In this document: positions 1-11,900 of the stretch, piece after piece | Position numbering within the stretch: position 1 is the stretch's first letter | How the letters are laid out: each line of letters opens with the position of its first letter | Assembly: GCA_030248215.1 (NCBI GenBank) | Contig: JASANG010000243.1 | Span: forward strand, 60,923-124,922 | Reading direction: 5' to 3' | Length of the DNA: 64,000 nucleotides | From: Enoplolaimus lenunculus | Taxonomy: Eukaryota > Nematoda > Enoplea > Enoplida > Thoracostomopsidae | Notes under the pieces: generated by a model | What the model saw: the letters and a program-made list of their open reading frames with translations, nothing else | What the model was told of the DNA's origin: nothing | Database searches by the model: none | Program-made: the position numbers and the translations under genes

Positions 1-38
1 TCACAGTCTTAGGCCTGGCTTCTGGCTCCGGTTACGAA

Positions 39-232
39 TGGGTGTATACTTTTTAGAAATTTTAGTGTCGTACGGTGCCGTCCATCGCTGTGCGTACACA
101 CGTCCGTCATCGCACGTGACCTGTCCGTCGCGGTATGTCGCCGTCGGTCGCCGCTTGTGATCGTCGGTCACCGTGATGTATCGTTCGCGCAATAATGAAC
201 GGCGCCGCACGAACAGTATAGCACAACCCTTC
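39..232. mobile_element. GCGCTATAC-family MITE (C)
   Basis: GGGTGTATACTTTTTAG on the left and GTATAGCACAACCCT on the right as inverted ends; CpG-rich interior (GTGCCGTCC, GGCGCCGCACG). No gene seen here despite an open frame across it. Confidence 0.65.
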
Positions 233-269
233 ATAAGCCCAATCTCCAAAAAAGGCTTAGCTAAGTTTT

Positions 270-757
270 CATCAATCGGTCCGTGGAAAGATCAGGGGCA
301 GAACGTTTTTCTACGGAACTGCACTAATAAAGCTTATGCTTTAGACTAATTGTTTTGCTTAGGCTTGCATAAGACGACGAGCAGTGCCGCGCGACCAACA
401 TAGCGCAAAAGCTAATATTTAGAAACCGGTTTGCCAAAGTTTAAGCCTAGGCCTAAAACCTATGTCAAAGCCTTTACTTAAGCTAAAGTCTGAACATAAG
501 TCGAAGCCTAAGCCTTAACCTTAAATGTAAGCAAAAGTGTACAAAAGAAATTAAGTTTAATGCACGTTTCGCTCGCAAGATTTTGTCATAGTGGCATAAG
601 CCTGGCTTTTGACTCGCTTTGCTTGTTAAACATGACTGTACATCTTCGGCTTAGGCTTTAGGTATAAGCTCATTCTTACGATTATGCTCAAGTTTAGGTT
701 TAGGTTTAGCCTTAAAAATATACTTATACTATCTTCTCGGTCCTGTTCAATAAATTG
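270..757. repeat. Composite TTAGGC-type repeat (family A ends)
   Basis: GAAAGATCAGGGGCAGAACG on the left and a TCGGTCCTGTTCAATAAATT end on the right, with several decayed AAGCCTAAGCC and TTAGGTTTAGG runs between. Likely more than one insertion. Confidence 0.5.
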
Positions 758-807
758 AATCAAATATACAGAAAATACTCAAGATTCTATTTAACAATCA
801 GAATCCA

Positions 808-1075
808 TCGCAGAAAATAAAATTTACAACGAGGTACAACGTTACTTTTAGGGCCGTAGCAGTAGATTAAGTGCATACCTAAGCAGAAGCCTATGCGTCG
901 CAAAAGCGTATTCCTAAGCCTAAGCCTAAGCCTAAGCTTAAGCAAAAGCGTATTCCTAAGCCTAAACCTAAGCATAAGCCTAAGCCTAAGCTTAAGCAAA
1001 AACTGTAGTCTAGAAAGTAAGCCCAATTTTTTACAGACCCACCAGAAACCGGGACGGCCCTAAAAGTAACATGGG
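808..1075. mobile_element. TTAGGC-bearing MITE, family B
   Basis: Ends AACGTTACTTTTAGGGCCGT and GGCCCTAAAAGTAACATGGG are inverted repeats; interior CCTAAGCCTAAGCCTAAGCC and GCAAAAGCGTATTCCTAAGC twice. Confidence 0.8.
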
Positions 1076-1444
1076 TTACAACGAGTCCACGGGTAAACGA
1101 AAACTATCAATTAAAGCTATATTGCAGCAAGGGTAAATTAACAACTGATGTTTTCTGTGCCAGAATGTTTCAGTTCAGCAAATTTAGACAATAATTAGCA
1201 ATTTCAATATGCATGATTAAAACTTGAATTTTTTGTTCAAATTATTTTTCAGCTACTGGACAAGTGTCAATTCAGACTTGCGAGTGTGCACACGACGCGT
1301 TGGCAGTTCTTCATCGCTAACATGCAGCAGTCCAATATCAACCGGTGACCCTGGACCGGCATTTGTTAACATCGAATCATCCAGTGAACCGTTTGAGGTA
1401 AAACAGCGCTCGTTCCATGTTAGAATTTTTCCATTGAAATTTTA

Positions 1445-1595
1445 GCCAATGTTACTTTGAGACGCGTAACAGTAGTATAAGCATAACGCTAGAGCTTGGA
1501 GTAAGTCTGATTCTCAGCGCATGGATAAGCCAATAACTAAGTCTAAGCCAAAACCTAAGCCTAAGCCTGAACAAAGAAGTAGTCTATGCCTTCGT
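1445..1595. repeat. TTAGGC-bearing repeat, family B, one end only
   Basis: CCAATGTTACTTTGAGACGC then AGTAGTATAAGC and CCTAAGCCTAAGCCTGAAC; the right TIR is missing. Confidence 0.6.
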
Positions 1596-2138
1596 TTAGT
1601 CTTTTAAATCAGCGCGGTGTGCATCTCAAAATAAGATGAGGCCGAAAAATGACTCTACTAAATTTGACGAAACCTCTAGCAAAACTGCTGCAGGGTACGG
1701 AAGTGAATTGTCTACTTGGGCCAAATGCAGACCTCCGGTTGTACCATGATACCTGGAAAAGTAAACCGTTGTTCTATCTAAAATGTACCACAACGAATCA
1801 TCGGGTTAATATAGTAAACATAAATATGTTTACCGTTTTTTTACCAAAATTCCAGATGGGTTAAGAATCACAAATTTATACCCGCGCTTTACCATTTTTT
1901 ACCCGCGGATTCGTCATATCTTACCTAGTCCGTGTTTATTCGCGTCTGCCCGTGGGTACCCTCAACCCATTACAAGCGCAAGCACATTTCTTCAAGATGT
2001 TTTCTGGTTCTTGGCATTATAAAGACCACCATATCTATCAAATTGTTACCGAATTCACACAGTTGCATCTTCGCTTAAAGTCGAGGTTAAGACTAGACTC
2101 TGTTCCATATATGGGCCTCCAACTTTCATAATCTTTTG

Positions 2139-2343
2139 GGCCAATCTAAAGAACAGGAGCGGAACAGAAATATAAGCATATTTCTAAGCCTAAGCCTAAA
2201 CCTAAACATAAGCGTAAAAATGAGCATATTCCTAAGCCAAAGCCTAAACCTAAGCCAAGCAAAAAAATTAGTCTAACGCTTAAGCTTATATTCTTTTCTA
2301 GTCTCACAGAAAAACGTTCCGCCCCTGATCTTTACATGGACCA
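2139..2343. mobile_element. TTAGGC-type MITE, family A1
   Basis: GGGCCAATCTAAAGAACAGG to CCGCCCCTGATCTTTACATG; two CCTAAGCC blocks inside. Confidence 0.7.
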
Positions 2344-3968
2344 TCCTTTGTATATACAATTCCTCCTCAGCATAAGGCTTTTAGGCTTCAGCGTATGCTT
2401 TAGATTACAGGATTCGGAAAACGCTTAGAAAAACGTGAGCCTAAACTGAACCTGTACCTAATACTGTAGACCTAAGTCCGTGTCTGAGCCATAACCTTAA
2501 ATGCGGTGGAAAAGTGTATACTACTTACAAGAGTCGTTTAATATTTAAATTTCAGATGTATTTGACTGCAGAAAATTTTGATACAAGAGATGACTTTGTG
2601 CTTGTTGATGACTTAGAGTATAATGCGTTACTTTGCTAACATAATTCGTACAAAATTCAACTGTGAAATGAACAATGTATAGTGCAAAACTTGCTCGTTT
2701 CAGCAAAAATCACTGGCGGATCGAACGGGGAGCCGATCAGGGCTTAAGATTCTCCCGAACAGGAGCTAAAATCACCATTTTTGGTAAAGTTTAAACAAAA
2801 ACCGCGTTTCGCATCTCGCTTGCTTCGCTCATAAATTATTTTCATTATATCTCGCGTGGTCACCGGGATTAATATCTTCTGGATCTGCCACTGGCCGTAT
2901 GAAATCAGGTAAAACCTGATGAAAAACACTGCAAACAGTTTGATAACTTTGGGCTTTTCGAAGATTACTCTGCTCATGTCGCCGAAATGAAAGACTTTGT
3001 TCAAGCATTACTATAACTTTGTGTACGGCAGCATGCCACAGACAGCGACGTAGCCTTGATTTCATTTTGGCAGGGTAGAATCTCATGCCAAACATTCATG
3101 CAAGCGAGAGGAACGCCAGAAAAAAACTAATCTGGCCCCCAACGTCCAAAGGGTTCATGTTATTTTTTCAAATATCGCCAGGGGATTTGGTATATCCATC
3201 TTATCTGCTCCCTTGAGCTTTTGGCTATAAATATTTTGTTAAAGATACATTTTGTTTTTATACATCCAACCTAAAGAATATTATCAGCCATCATGTTAAC
3301 TTTACTACCGTTGTTCGAAAAATACGAGTCAGTGCAAAGGATTTATGATAATTGACATTGGACAAAAAATGTCCCCCTTCAACTAAGAAGAATAACTTTC
3401 AGATGTGTCAGCTATAGCTTGGTCGTTTGATTGATTTGAAGCAAACTCAGCATATGTTTTGATGTTTGTACTGCGATAATTGTTTTTTCGAAATAAAAAG
3501 TTTTTAACTTATTTAAAATTCATTACTAAGTTTGAGATTCCGCTATGAAATTTGATACTACAACGCCTTCTGTTATCCGGTAAGTAAGCCTTTGGTGCGT
3601 TTGACATAGTGTGAACAGATATCCGTTTCCGTTGCTGTTAAACGATTAGCGGAAATTTGTGTTTACTTTCACGATCAAAATCAGTTATAAATCACGTACA
3701 CATCTCGCGACTTTCGTTACAGATATGCTGCAATTGTTTGAAATGAAATAAAAATGACAAAATTCATCCAAAGTATAAAAAGATTTTTTTGTTTGAAATT
3801 TTTAAAAATCGGTGAATATTTGCACGCGTCGAATGTGTTGGCAGAAAAATAAAAGTTTTTTAAAATTTTTTTTATATACTTCAATATCCGGTTTTGGTTT
3901 CCGTTATTTTAACTATCCGTTTACACCCGACTGTACGGATATGTGAAAGTGCCGGATAACTAAAAAGA

Positions 3969-4152
3969 CCAATGTTACTTTTAAGGGCGTAACAGTAGAG
4001 TAAGCGTATTCCTACTTACGCCTAAGCCCAAGCCTAAGCGTTGCTAAAGTGTGTTCTTAAGCCTAAGCCTAAGCAAAAAATGTAATCTAGAATCTAAATC
4101 TACTCTTTACAGACCCACAAGAAACCTGCACGCCCCTAAAAGTAAACATGAG
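3969..4152. mobile_element. TTAGGC-bearing MITE, family B
   Basis: CCAATGTTACTTTTAAGGGC to GCCCCTAAAAGTAAACATG; interior AAGCCTAAGCCTAAGC. Confidence 0.8.
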
Positions 4153-4591
4153 CCAAACAACTTTCCCGAATTCTAAACCCGTTGAATGCAGCAGCTTAAA
4201 AGGCTTCATATAAGAACATGCTGTTTGTTGAATACGTCATGAAATATGCACAATGTGGAGTGTTTGAAAAATAATTTTCCATCAAATCTAATACCACTTC
4301 CGGCCCATGTATAGAACGGGGCCGGATCGTTTTCCTGAGTAAACCACAAACGTACTTATTTAACGCTTAACAGATTAATTCTGGTATCGAAAAAATTGCA
4401 TGTAAACGTAAGTTTAACTGTGAATTTAATAAAATAGGGTTAGTGATTATTTGAGCCCTTATCTTTATTTATCATGCAGAAATAAAAGCATTGAATGAAC
4501 AAATAAATTTATTGTTCAAGTCAGTACAATATTATAACAACATTGAGATATAGATAGGCTCATCGTGGTGATACTGTTTGCAACCTGAACT

Positions 4592-4766
4592 CGGCCTCGT
4601 AGACAAGGGGGGCGCCAGGGGGCGCTACGCCCCCGTCCTGGACAAATTTTGGCCCCCTAAAATTTTTTCAACCTTGCTTGTAAGTCATTAAAACCTTTGA
4701 ATGTCCCTCATGCAAAATTTTTAGCCCCCCCCCCCCCACTAGCAAGGAGAGCTGGCTACAGGCCTG
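4592..4766. mobile_element. hAT-like MITE, same family as 23787-23949
   Basis: 175 bp with matching termini and interior. Flanks are CCTGAACT and TCTGAACT, a 7/8 match target duplication. Confidence 0.8.
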
Positions 4767-4867
4767 TCTGAACTGAATGCAGGCCAATGTTAATTATTAA
4801 AGCCTGTCTATTAATGAATGAGACTGGTGGACTTAGACACCTTGAGAATTAGGCTTATGCGTGTACG

Positions 4868-5040
4868 GTCAATGTATAAAACAGGGCGGTCACAGTAGTA
4901 TAAGCATTTCCAGAGCATAAATCTAAGCCTAAGAATAAGCTTATACCTAAGCCTAAACCTAAGTAAAACACTAGTTTAAAGCAAAAGCTTACTCTATTGC
5001 AGTCCCACAGAAAAACGCTTCGCCCCTGATCTTTACCTGA
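4868..5040. mobile_element. TTAGGC-type MITE, family A1
   Basis: CAATGTATAAAACAGGGCGG to CGCCCCTGATCTTTACCTG; interior CTAAGCCTAAGAATAAGCTT. Confidence 0.7.
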
Positions 5041-5399
5041 AGCGGATTATACTTAGGTTTAGACTTCTAATTAGGCTTACGTTTAAATTCATATACTTAG
5101 GTTTCGGCTTAGACTACGGCTACCGTTTAGTGAGCAACCGCTTATAGGTAACATTTTCCGAATACAGTACGAAACTATAAGCAAGAGCATGGAAACCAGC
5201 GTGGGCTTAGGGGTAAGTGAACTCCATAAAATATTTGTATCAAGTATACATGTGATTTTTCATTTGCGATATATTTAGAGAAAGTAGTCAAGATATTGGC
5301 ATTCTTACGATGGTTTATCAATTCAACAACATTTTCAAAAATGATTTTTTAGATTTATTTAATACACACAGTTTGTGCATTGTTTAGTTGGCCCATAGT

Positions 5400-5642
5400 A
5401 AGCTGAAGCGTTAGACCAATGTTTTTTGCGTACGTTAAGGCTTACACTTATGTATAAGCTCAGCCTTACGTTTAGGCTTATAAGAATATGCTTATACTAC
5501 TGTTACAACCCTTAAGCGGAAGTGTTAGACCAATCTTTTTTGCGTAGGTTAAGGCTTAGGTTTATGTATAAGCTCAGTCTTACGCTTAGACTTATAGGAA
5601 TATGCTTATACTACTGTTACAACCCTGTTCTATACATTGGCC
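5400..5642. repeat. Tandem pair of family-A fragments (about 115-bp period)
   Basis: Two successive units, each with GCGTTAGACCAATGTTTTTT-like starts and CTTATACTACTGTTACAACCC ends; only the second has the TIR GTTCTATACATTGGCC. Confidence 0.65.
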
Positions 5643-5999
5643 GTTTAATTTAATATCTTACATATCACAGCGGATGTATTAAAACAACGTTTCGAACCCC
5701 TGTGATTGAAACCGTAGTTTCGTCACTGCCCGAAACTCCACATTTATAGCGGGGCTATTCAACATACAGCGAATATTGTAAGGTTTCGAAAAAAATATCC
5801 ATGTCCGTTCGAATAATAACGTTGGCATTGACGCAAAACCTGTAGTAATACGCAAAACTGTATTATTGGACAGTGTTGAAGTTAAAAAAGCATAACATGG
5901 GCACATAAAAACCAGTCGTAACTCCGCGTCTAAATTAATACGAGATGTAATTTGATAATAAATCAAGCTCCAAATTTGATTCGATATTAATTGTAAAAA

Positions 6000-6145
6000 T
6001 CACCAATCGTGGCTCGTTATTCATTGGCCCAAAATTACCAATCGTCGCTCGTTATTCATTGGCTCCAAAATAACCAATCGTCGCTCGTTATTCATTGGCC
6101 CAAAAAACACAATTCGTGGCTCGTTATTCATTGACCCAACCAATC
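6000..6145. repeat. About 38-bp tandem repeat, 4 units, CCAATCGT...CATTGG
   Basis: Each unit holds ACCAATCGTCGCTCGTTATT then CATTGGCCC; CCAAT and ATTGG make short inverted repeats in each unit. Confidence 0.85.
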
Positions 6146-6196
6146 ACAATTGTCTGTCAGATCAGTAACGCCTGTAAACCATAATGTATCAGTAAC

Positions 6197-6465
6197 AGTT
6201 AAGCCTGGCCCGCAGTCAGAGGGGGCATAGGCTTGACGCCTCTCCTAAAATTATTGGGCACCTCCTGGCATATTAAGGCCATTTACTAAAACGATGACAG
6301 TAACGTGATAAAATTGTGGCATTAAGACGTGAACCTTACGGCGCACGAGTCAGAGTGGGCCAGGGGCTCAGAAGTCCTACTACAATTTTGGGCAGCCAAG
6401 AAAAGTTTTAGCTCTGCTTGTATTTTTAGACCCCTAGCAGGTTAAGCCGCCTACCGGCCTGGAAC
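6197..6465. mobile_element. Diverged hAT-like repeat (CTGGCCCGCAG ... CCGGCCTGG)
   Basis: C/G-rich runs and ends resembling the GGCCCGTAGCC family, about 270 bp. The relation is approximate. Confidence 0.4.
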
Positions 6466-6606
6466 CGCTTCTTTTGTTTATACTTGTACAAACAGCTAAC
6501 TGTCCCAACAATTTACGTAAGCTTTATTTGACGAATATTAACTTTTGCATGCCTTTAATCTATATAGTCACCAAAAAATTTAGTTATATCCTTCTGAACA
6601 ATTTCT

Positions 6607-6877
6607 TTAACACTTTATCATACGAATATTTTCTATTTCATCTGACGCCTACTTTTATGCTATGATTCAAACTCCAGTGACTGGAGTGGGAGGCATTTAC
6701 CATCACCAGTCAGCTATAGGAGCTTGACGCTCGAGACCGAAAGGGCTGTCACGTCTTGTGGTAATTTAGTACTATGTATACGTGTTGAAATTGATATACA
6801 CTGTGCGATATTGATTATTTATCGTATATCCATTGCGCTGAGTTGCCCATAGTCAACTCTATGTGACAAGGGGTTAA
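6607..6877. mobile_element. Second piggyBac-like MITE with tRNA-like segment (older copy)
   Basis: 271 bp between TTAA sites, colinear with 16616-16887 throughout, including GAGCTTGACGCTCGAG and the tRNA-like block, but more diverged. Confidence 0.75.
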
Positions 6878-7228
6878 AATAATAATTAATAAAATTCAAA
6901 AGGCTGTCAGGAATCAAGGAAACTGAGCAAAACGTTTGCGATATATAATAATAGTTACTGAAAGCACAAACTACGTTATCGTCTTACTTGGCAATTGTCA
7001 CGTGTTCGTCATAATCGGTTGGTATCACCTGTAAAAATAGCCAGAAACATTCGCTTATCAGCCGTTGTCTCCCCGCGGCGAACAGGGGCTTAGACAGCAT
7101 TTTTTCGGAAATGATAACCGCAGTTATCGTTTTTTGCGAGCTACTGCAGCGAGAGCAAATTTTTTGACCTCTATAGGTTAGTTATTCTACTGCCTGTAAA
7201 AGTGACTTTGTCGAGTTTTCAAAAATTT

Positions 7229-7432
7229 AGTCGATGCATAGAACAGGGCCGTAACGGTAGCATAAATATATTCCTAAGCATAAGACTATATATGTCTGAG
7301 CTTCAGCGTAAAGAATGAGCTGATACGTAATCCTAAGCGTAAGCAAAAAATTAGTCTAAAGCTTAAACTTACGTTATTGCGGTCCCGCAGAAAAACGTTT
7401 CGCTCCTGATCATTATATGGGCCGAAAATTTC
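7229..7432. mobile_element. TTAGGC-type MITE, family A1
   Basis: GATGCATAGAACAGGGCCGT to CGCTCCTGATCATTATATGG; interior has decayed CCTAAGC units. Confidence 0.65.
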
Positions 7433-7752
7433 GAAATGGAATACATATCTCTATTCGTTCTTGCATACTCCCTTGCTCACACAATATTTAAACTTTTGAA
7501 GAACCAACTACACAACTTGCATTCGCTATTATACTTGTTCATTTGATCTATTACGCCCAGCAAAATAATAAACCTACACTCAACTGCCAATAAATAAAAA
7601 TTAAAATTCGAACCGTAAACTTCGCAAATTTCACTTTAGTTAAACTGAATGCTTTGCTAAATTTAAACTGAACATTGAGTCAAAATTTATCTCAACTTCT
7701 TCAACTCAATTGAAATCTATTAAATAATTTAACTCAGCTTAATTTGTTAAAA

Positions 7753-8171
7753 ATTTGGCTCTGTTCTCGTCGGAATTCCTGCTACAATTTAATTCCTGTT
7801 CCTGTTCCTGTTCCTGCATTGAAACATGCAATAACCGGAATTTTTCGGTTTTGCAGCAAATTATTCATAACGATTTCAATATTGGAAACTTTGTCTTTGA
7901 AAAATGTTTTATGTCGAAATTAATGTTTTTGCAATTAGTACAATTTTGTTACTGAATTCTTCCTGATGCATTTTCGCAAAACTTGATTATGAAATTGCAA
8001 AAAAATTCTTTTAAACCATTTTTTGGCAAGTTTTCTAACAAATGCAACAGTAATTCGGTGATGAAAATGATTTTAAATTCCGGTTCCTGTTCCTGTTCCG
8101 GTCCCTGCAAAGAAATTCAATTCCTGTTCCTGTTCCTGTTCCGGTAATATTTAGTTCCTGTTGGAACCCTG
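7753..8171. mobile_element. hAT-like non-autonomous element with TTCCTG tracts
   Basis: Contains TTCCTG/TTCCGG runs at both ends and an interior (AAACTTTGTCTTTGAAAAAT ... GGCAAGTTTTCT) that matches 27945-28233 in reverse complement. Right end TTGGAACCCTG is the complement of CAGGGTTCCAA. Confidence 0.7.
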
Positions 8172-8467
8172 ATGTACCTTATTTTTAAGACAACATCGAG
8201 ACAAACACGTGCAGCAAGGTACTGTTGAGTCTTCCGGTGTTGACGGTGACGATCCACGAAGTAATGCAGGAGTTTGAGCAAAAATGCCATGAGATAGTGA
8301 CATAACGAATAACCTAAAACTACAGCTCACATTTTTAAACGGTCAGCATTCTGTTGAAAACGTGCGCAGCATCTATTATCAGTTCGTAAAACTGCAGATA
8401 CCATGTAAATTTTAACTTTGTAAATTTTAAATTTTTGCAAATATTTCACATGAACATTTTACTAGTT

Positions 8468-8627
8468 TAGGCCCATGTATAGAACAGGACCGCAACAGTA
8501 ATATAAGCATATTCCTAAGCCTAAGCCTAAGCCTAAGTGTTTTAGATGAGCTTATACCTTAAGCCTTAAACTGACTCTACTACAGCCCCGCCGGAAAATG
8601 ATCCGGCCCTGTTCTATAAGCCGCCGT
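8468..8627. mobile_element. TTAGGC-type MITE, family A2, just 3' of flippase stop
   Basis: GGCCCATGTATAGAACAGGA to CGGCCCTGTTCTATAAGCCG, interior CCTAAGCCTAAGCCTAAG. Begins about 150 bases beyond the flippase stop codon and so may lie in the 3' UTR. Confidence 0.75.
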
Positions 8628-8776
8628 TTGTAACAGCGCTTCGCAATCGACGGGATACTTTGCGCTAATATGATCGAGAAAAATAAAACTGCGAATGAGC
8701 ATTTGAGGTCGAACCGACAACAGAGTGGAACGTTACGGATACCCGCGGGTAAACGCGGATCAAGCATCGGTATTTA

Positions 8777-8992
8777 CTAACGAAAATTTATTTTGCAAAC
8801 GAACCTAGGCAACATCGCTAGAAACAGTGTAACCAGAAGCGCAATCCAATATTCAGGACTTTGATAAAGTTTGATCGCAACAAAGTACGGCGGATTCGGA
8901 CTGCAGCAATTAATAGCGATTATTGAATAAACCACAGAGAATACGTAGAACGCCGCAGTACACAAAACAAACGATAGAATCAACAGAAAATT
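8777..8992 (-). CDS. ATP10-like: Flippase exon 23 (TM9-TM10, stop)
   Basis: Encodes [20 protein letters not shown], the loop [20 protein letters not shown] and the last helix [20 protein letters not shown], then a TAG stop at 8777-8779. The C-terminal tail is only a few residues after TM10, far shorter than in vertebrate ATP10A/D. A donor inside CCTAG/GTTCG cannot be excluded, but no downstream exon was found. Confidence 0.9.
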   Translation of the reverse strand, partial: NFLLILSFVLCTAAFYVFSVVYSIIAINCCSPNPPYFVAIKLYQSPEYWIALLVTLFLAMLPRFVCKINFR

Positions 8993-11900
8993 CTGAAAAA
9001 TTAAACAAAAAAACTAATATTTAAAATTGCGTGAACGCACAAAATGTAGTTAATGACCACATTATACGACAGTATTGACGTCAGACTAGTAGCCAGGTCA
9101 CCTTGCTAGAAGGAAAGTTAGACAAAATTTATGAGGGGCATACAAGAGTTTTCGGAAAAGGCAAAATGTTTTCTAGCGTGAGCAGCTGAGCTTCACTGGA
9201 CCATCGAATACAGACCTGAACAGAATTAAAATTTGGTGTGATAAAAATTTGTTCAACAGTGACTTTGAGACTTTTTAGTATATACACCGAAAATTGTCAG
9301 CCAAAATCCGGGTAAAATATAATTTTTCAAAACGGTTTTGTCCAATCATTTTATAACAATTATTCGATACTTTATTGTTTCAACTGAAAACCTGAAATGT
9401 ATACTGATACATCTTCATGAACGTTCTATAAAGACTCGAAAAAATGCACTTAGCTTGTTGATGGCCACTTGAAATTAAATCCGGACTACGCCGCTGCGGC
9501 AGATAAAGTTTCCGGCCCATGTTACTTTACGCGGCGTAAAGGCTTCTAGTATTTCTATAAAAGAGTGGGTTTAGATTCTAGATTACAATTTTTTGCTTAG
9601 GCTTAGGCTTAGGCTTAGGCTTAGGAACACATTTTTGCAACGCCTAGGCTTAGGCTTAGAAATACGTTTAATCTACTGTTACGCCCCTAAAAGTAACATT
9701 GGCCAACTTACCCATGACCGAGCGCATGCTAACAGTGTTAAGTTATTGAGCAGAACCATCGCAGATGTTGAAAATGTACCATACGTCCAAATATCATTAT
9801 TTTCATTGAAATAAGCCTAAAATGCTATAGTTAAAATTAAATAAAACATCGAAAACAATTTGATCTGTTCATGTTGTTTACAAAATGGTCAAAAGTTTTA
9901 AGTCCGAATATACATTTGCGAAAGTGTTTCTACACCGCAGGCATGTGAAAATTGTGATTACGGTGTATGCAAAGTATTGTGGACCAGAGGTGGGTGTAAG
10001 TTGGGTAAAGATTTTATACCCGCGCTGCGCTTTACCCGCGGAAATTTTTTTCATTACCGCTGGTATGCAGCGCAGAATTTCTTAGCCGTTACCCGCCTTT
10101 ACCTGTTACCAGCCTTAACTCGTGCAAAATTTCTTTAGCGTTACCCACGTTTACCCTACCGTATTTTTTCTTCTGCGTTCAATACAATTGTTTAATTTTT
10201 ACAGTGCTCTCACTATTCGCTACTTTTTTCACTTACACGGTAAAGACAGATTAAAAATTAAAGTTTTTCAGGCAGGTAAAGAATCACAAATTTTTACCCA
10301 CGCTTTAAAATTGTGTACTCACGGAGATATATACCAGCGTGAAAATGTTTCGCCCGTCCCGCCTTTACCCGAGGCTACACGCGGATAGCGGTAAACTCTG
10401 TTGTGGCCGCTTCATAATTACAAAAAATGTGTTAAATTAGCTTTTAAAGCATAAATCAATAGACTCATCCGTATATACGTTAGCTTCTGTAAAAACAAAC
10501 TTATTAATTCTTAAAGTAAAGTATACCATATAAGGCACGTAGAATATTACAAGGCTTTGCCATATTGCATCAGCAATATATATCCAAAACGACGTCGTGC
10601 GATAAAGCTGAAACAATAAAACAAAACATTATACCTAAACCTAAACGTACACTTTTGCTTTCTTATCTATGCTTAAGCCTAAGCTTTTGCCGTTTTTCCT
10701 AACCTGAGCCTCAGCTTTTGCGTTCTTTACCTAAGCCTAGTAAAGAAATAAACTTCTGTAAGTGAAGAGAACGAGAAGCCATGTACATTTTCGGGAAGAA
10801 ATACATGTTTACAAGCGAAGAAAACGAGAAACCAGACGCATTTTCTGAAAGAAATAAATTTGTGCAAGCGAAGAGAACGAGAAGTCATATACATTTTCGG
10901 GAAGAAATACATTTTCACAAGCGAAGAAAACGAGAAACCAGACGCATTTTCTGAAAGAAATACATTTCTGCAAGCGAAGAGAACGAGAAGCCAGACGCAT
11001 TTTCTGAAAGAAATAAATTTCTGCAAGCGAAGACAACGAGAAGTCATACACATTTTCGGGAAGAAATACATTTTTACAAGCGAAGAAAACGAGAAACCAG
11101 ACGCATTTTCTGAAAGAAATAAATTTCTGCAAGCGAAGAGAACGAGAAGCCAGACGCATTTACTGAAAGAAATATATTTCTGCAAGCGAAGAGAAAGAGA
11201 AAGAGAGAAGCGATACGCATTTTCGCGAAGAAATAAATTTCTGCAAGCGAAGAGAACGAGAAGCCAGACGCATTTTCTGAAAGAAATAGATTTCTGCAAC
11301 CGAAGAGAACGAGAAGTCATATACATTTTCGGCAAGAAATACATTTTTACAAGCGAAGAAAACGAGAAACCAGACGCATTTTCTGAAAGAAATAAATTTC
11401 TGCAAGCGAAGAGAACGAGAAGCCAGACGCATTTTCTGAAAGAAATAAATTTCTGCTAGCGAAGAGAAAGAGAAAAAGAGAAGCGATATGCATCTTCGGG
11501 AAGAAATAATTTTCTACAAGCGAAGAGAAAGAGAAAAAGAGAAGCGATACGCATCTTCGGGAAGAAATAAATTTCTGCAAGCGAAGAAAACGAGAAGCCA
11601 GACGCATTTTCTGAAAGAAATAAATTTCTGCAAGCGAAGAGAACGAGAAGCCAGACGCATTTTCTGAAAGAAATAAATTTCTGCTAGCGATGAGAAAGAG
11701 AAAAAGAGAAGCGATATGCATCTTCGGGAAGAAGTAATTTTCTACAAGCGAAGAGATCAAGAAACCAGACGCATTTTGGGGAAGAAATAAATTTCTGCAA
11801 GCGAAGAGAACAAGAAACCAGACGTATTTTGGGGAAGAAACAAATTTCTGCAAGCGAAGAGAACAACAAGTCCGTTACGCCCTTTCGAACTGTTTTTTCT

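Larger units (their letters stand above)
1076..8467. other. Region downstream of the flippase: repeats, no gene seen
   Basis: Apart from the repeats listed, I see only AT-rich sequence with short ORFs lacking splice context or recognisable motifs. Fragments with TTTACCCGCG (about 1840-1975) and ATCCGGTTTTGGTT (about 3560-3960) look like hAT-type relics. Confidence 0.6.

Noticed and set aside
901-1000. Telomere (TTAGGC/CCTAAG runs as in nematodes)
   Set aside because: Runs are short, imperfect, interspersed and lie inside TIR-bounded elements throughout the window, so this is not a chromosome end and does not show that the organism is a nematode.
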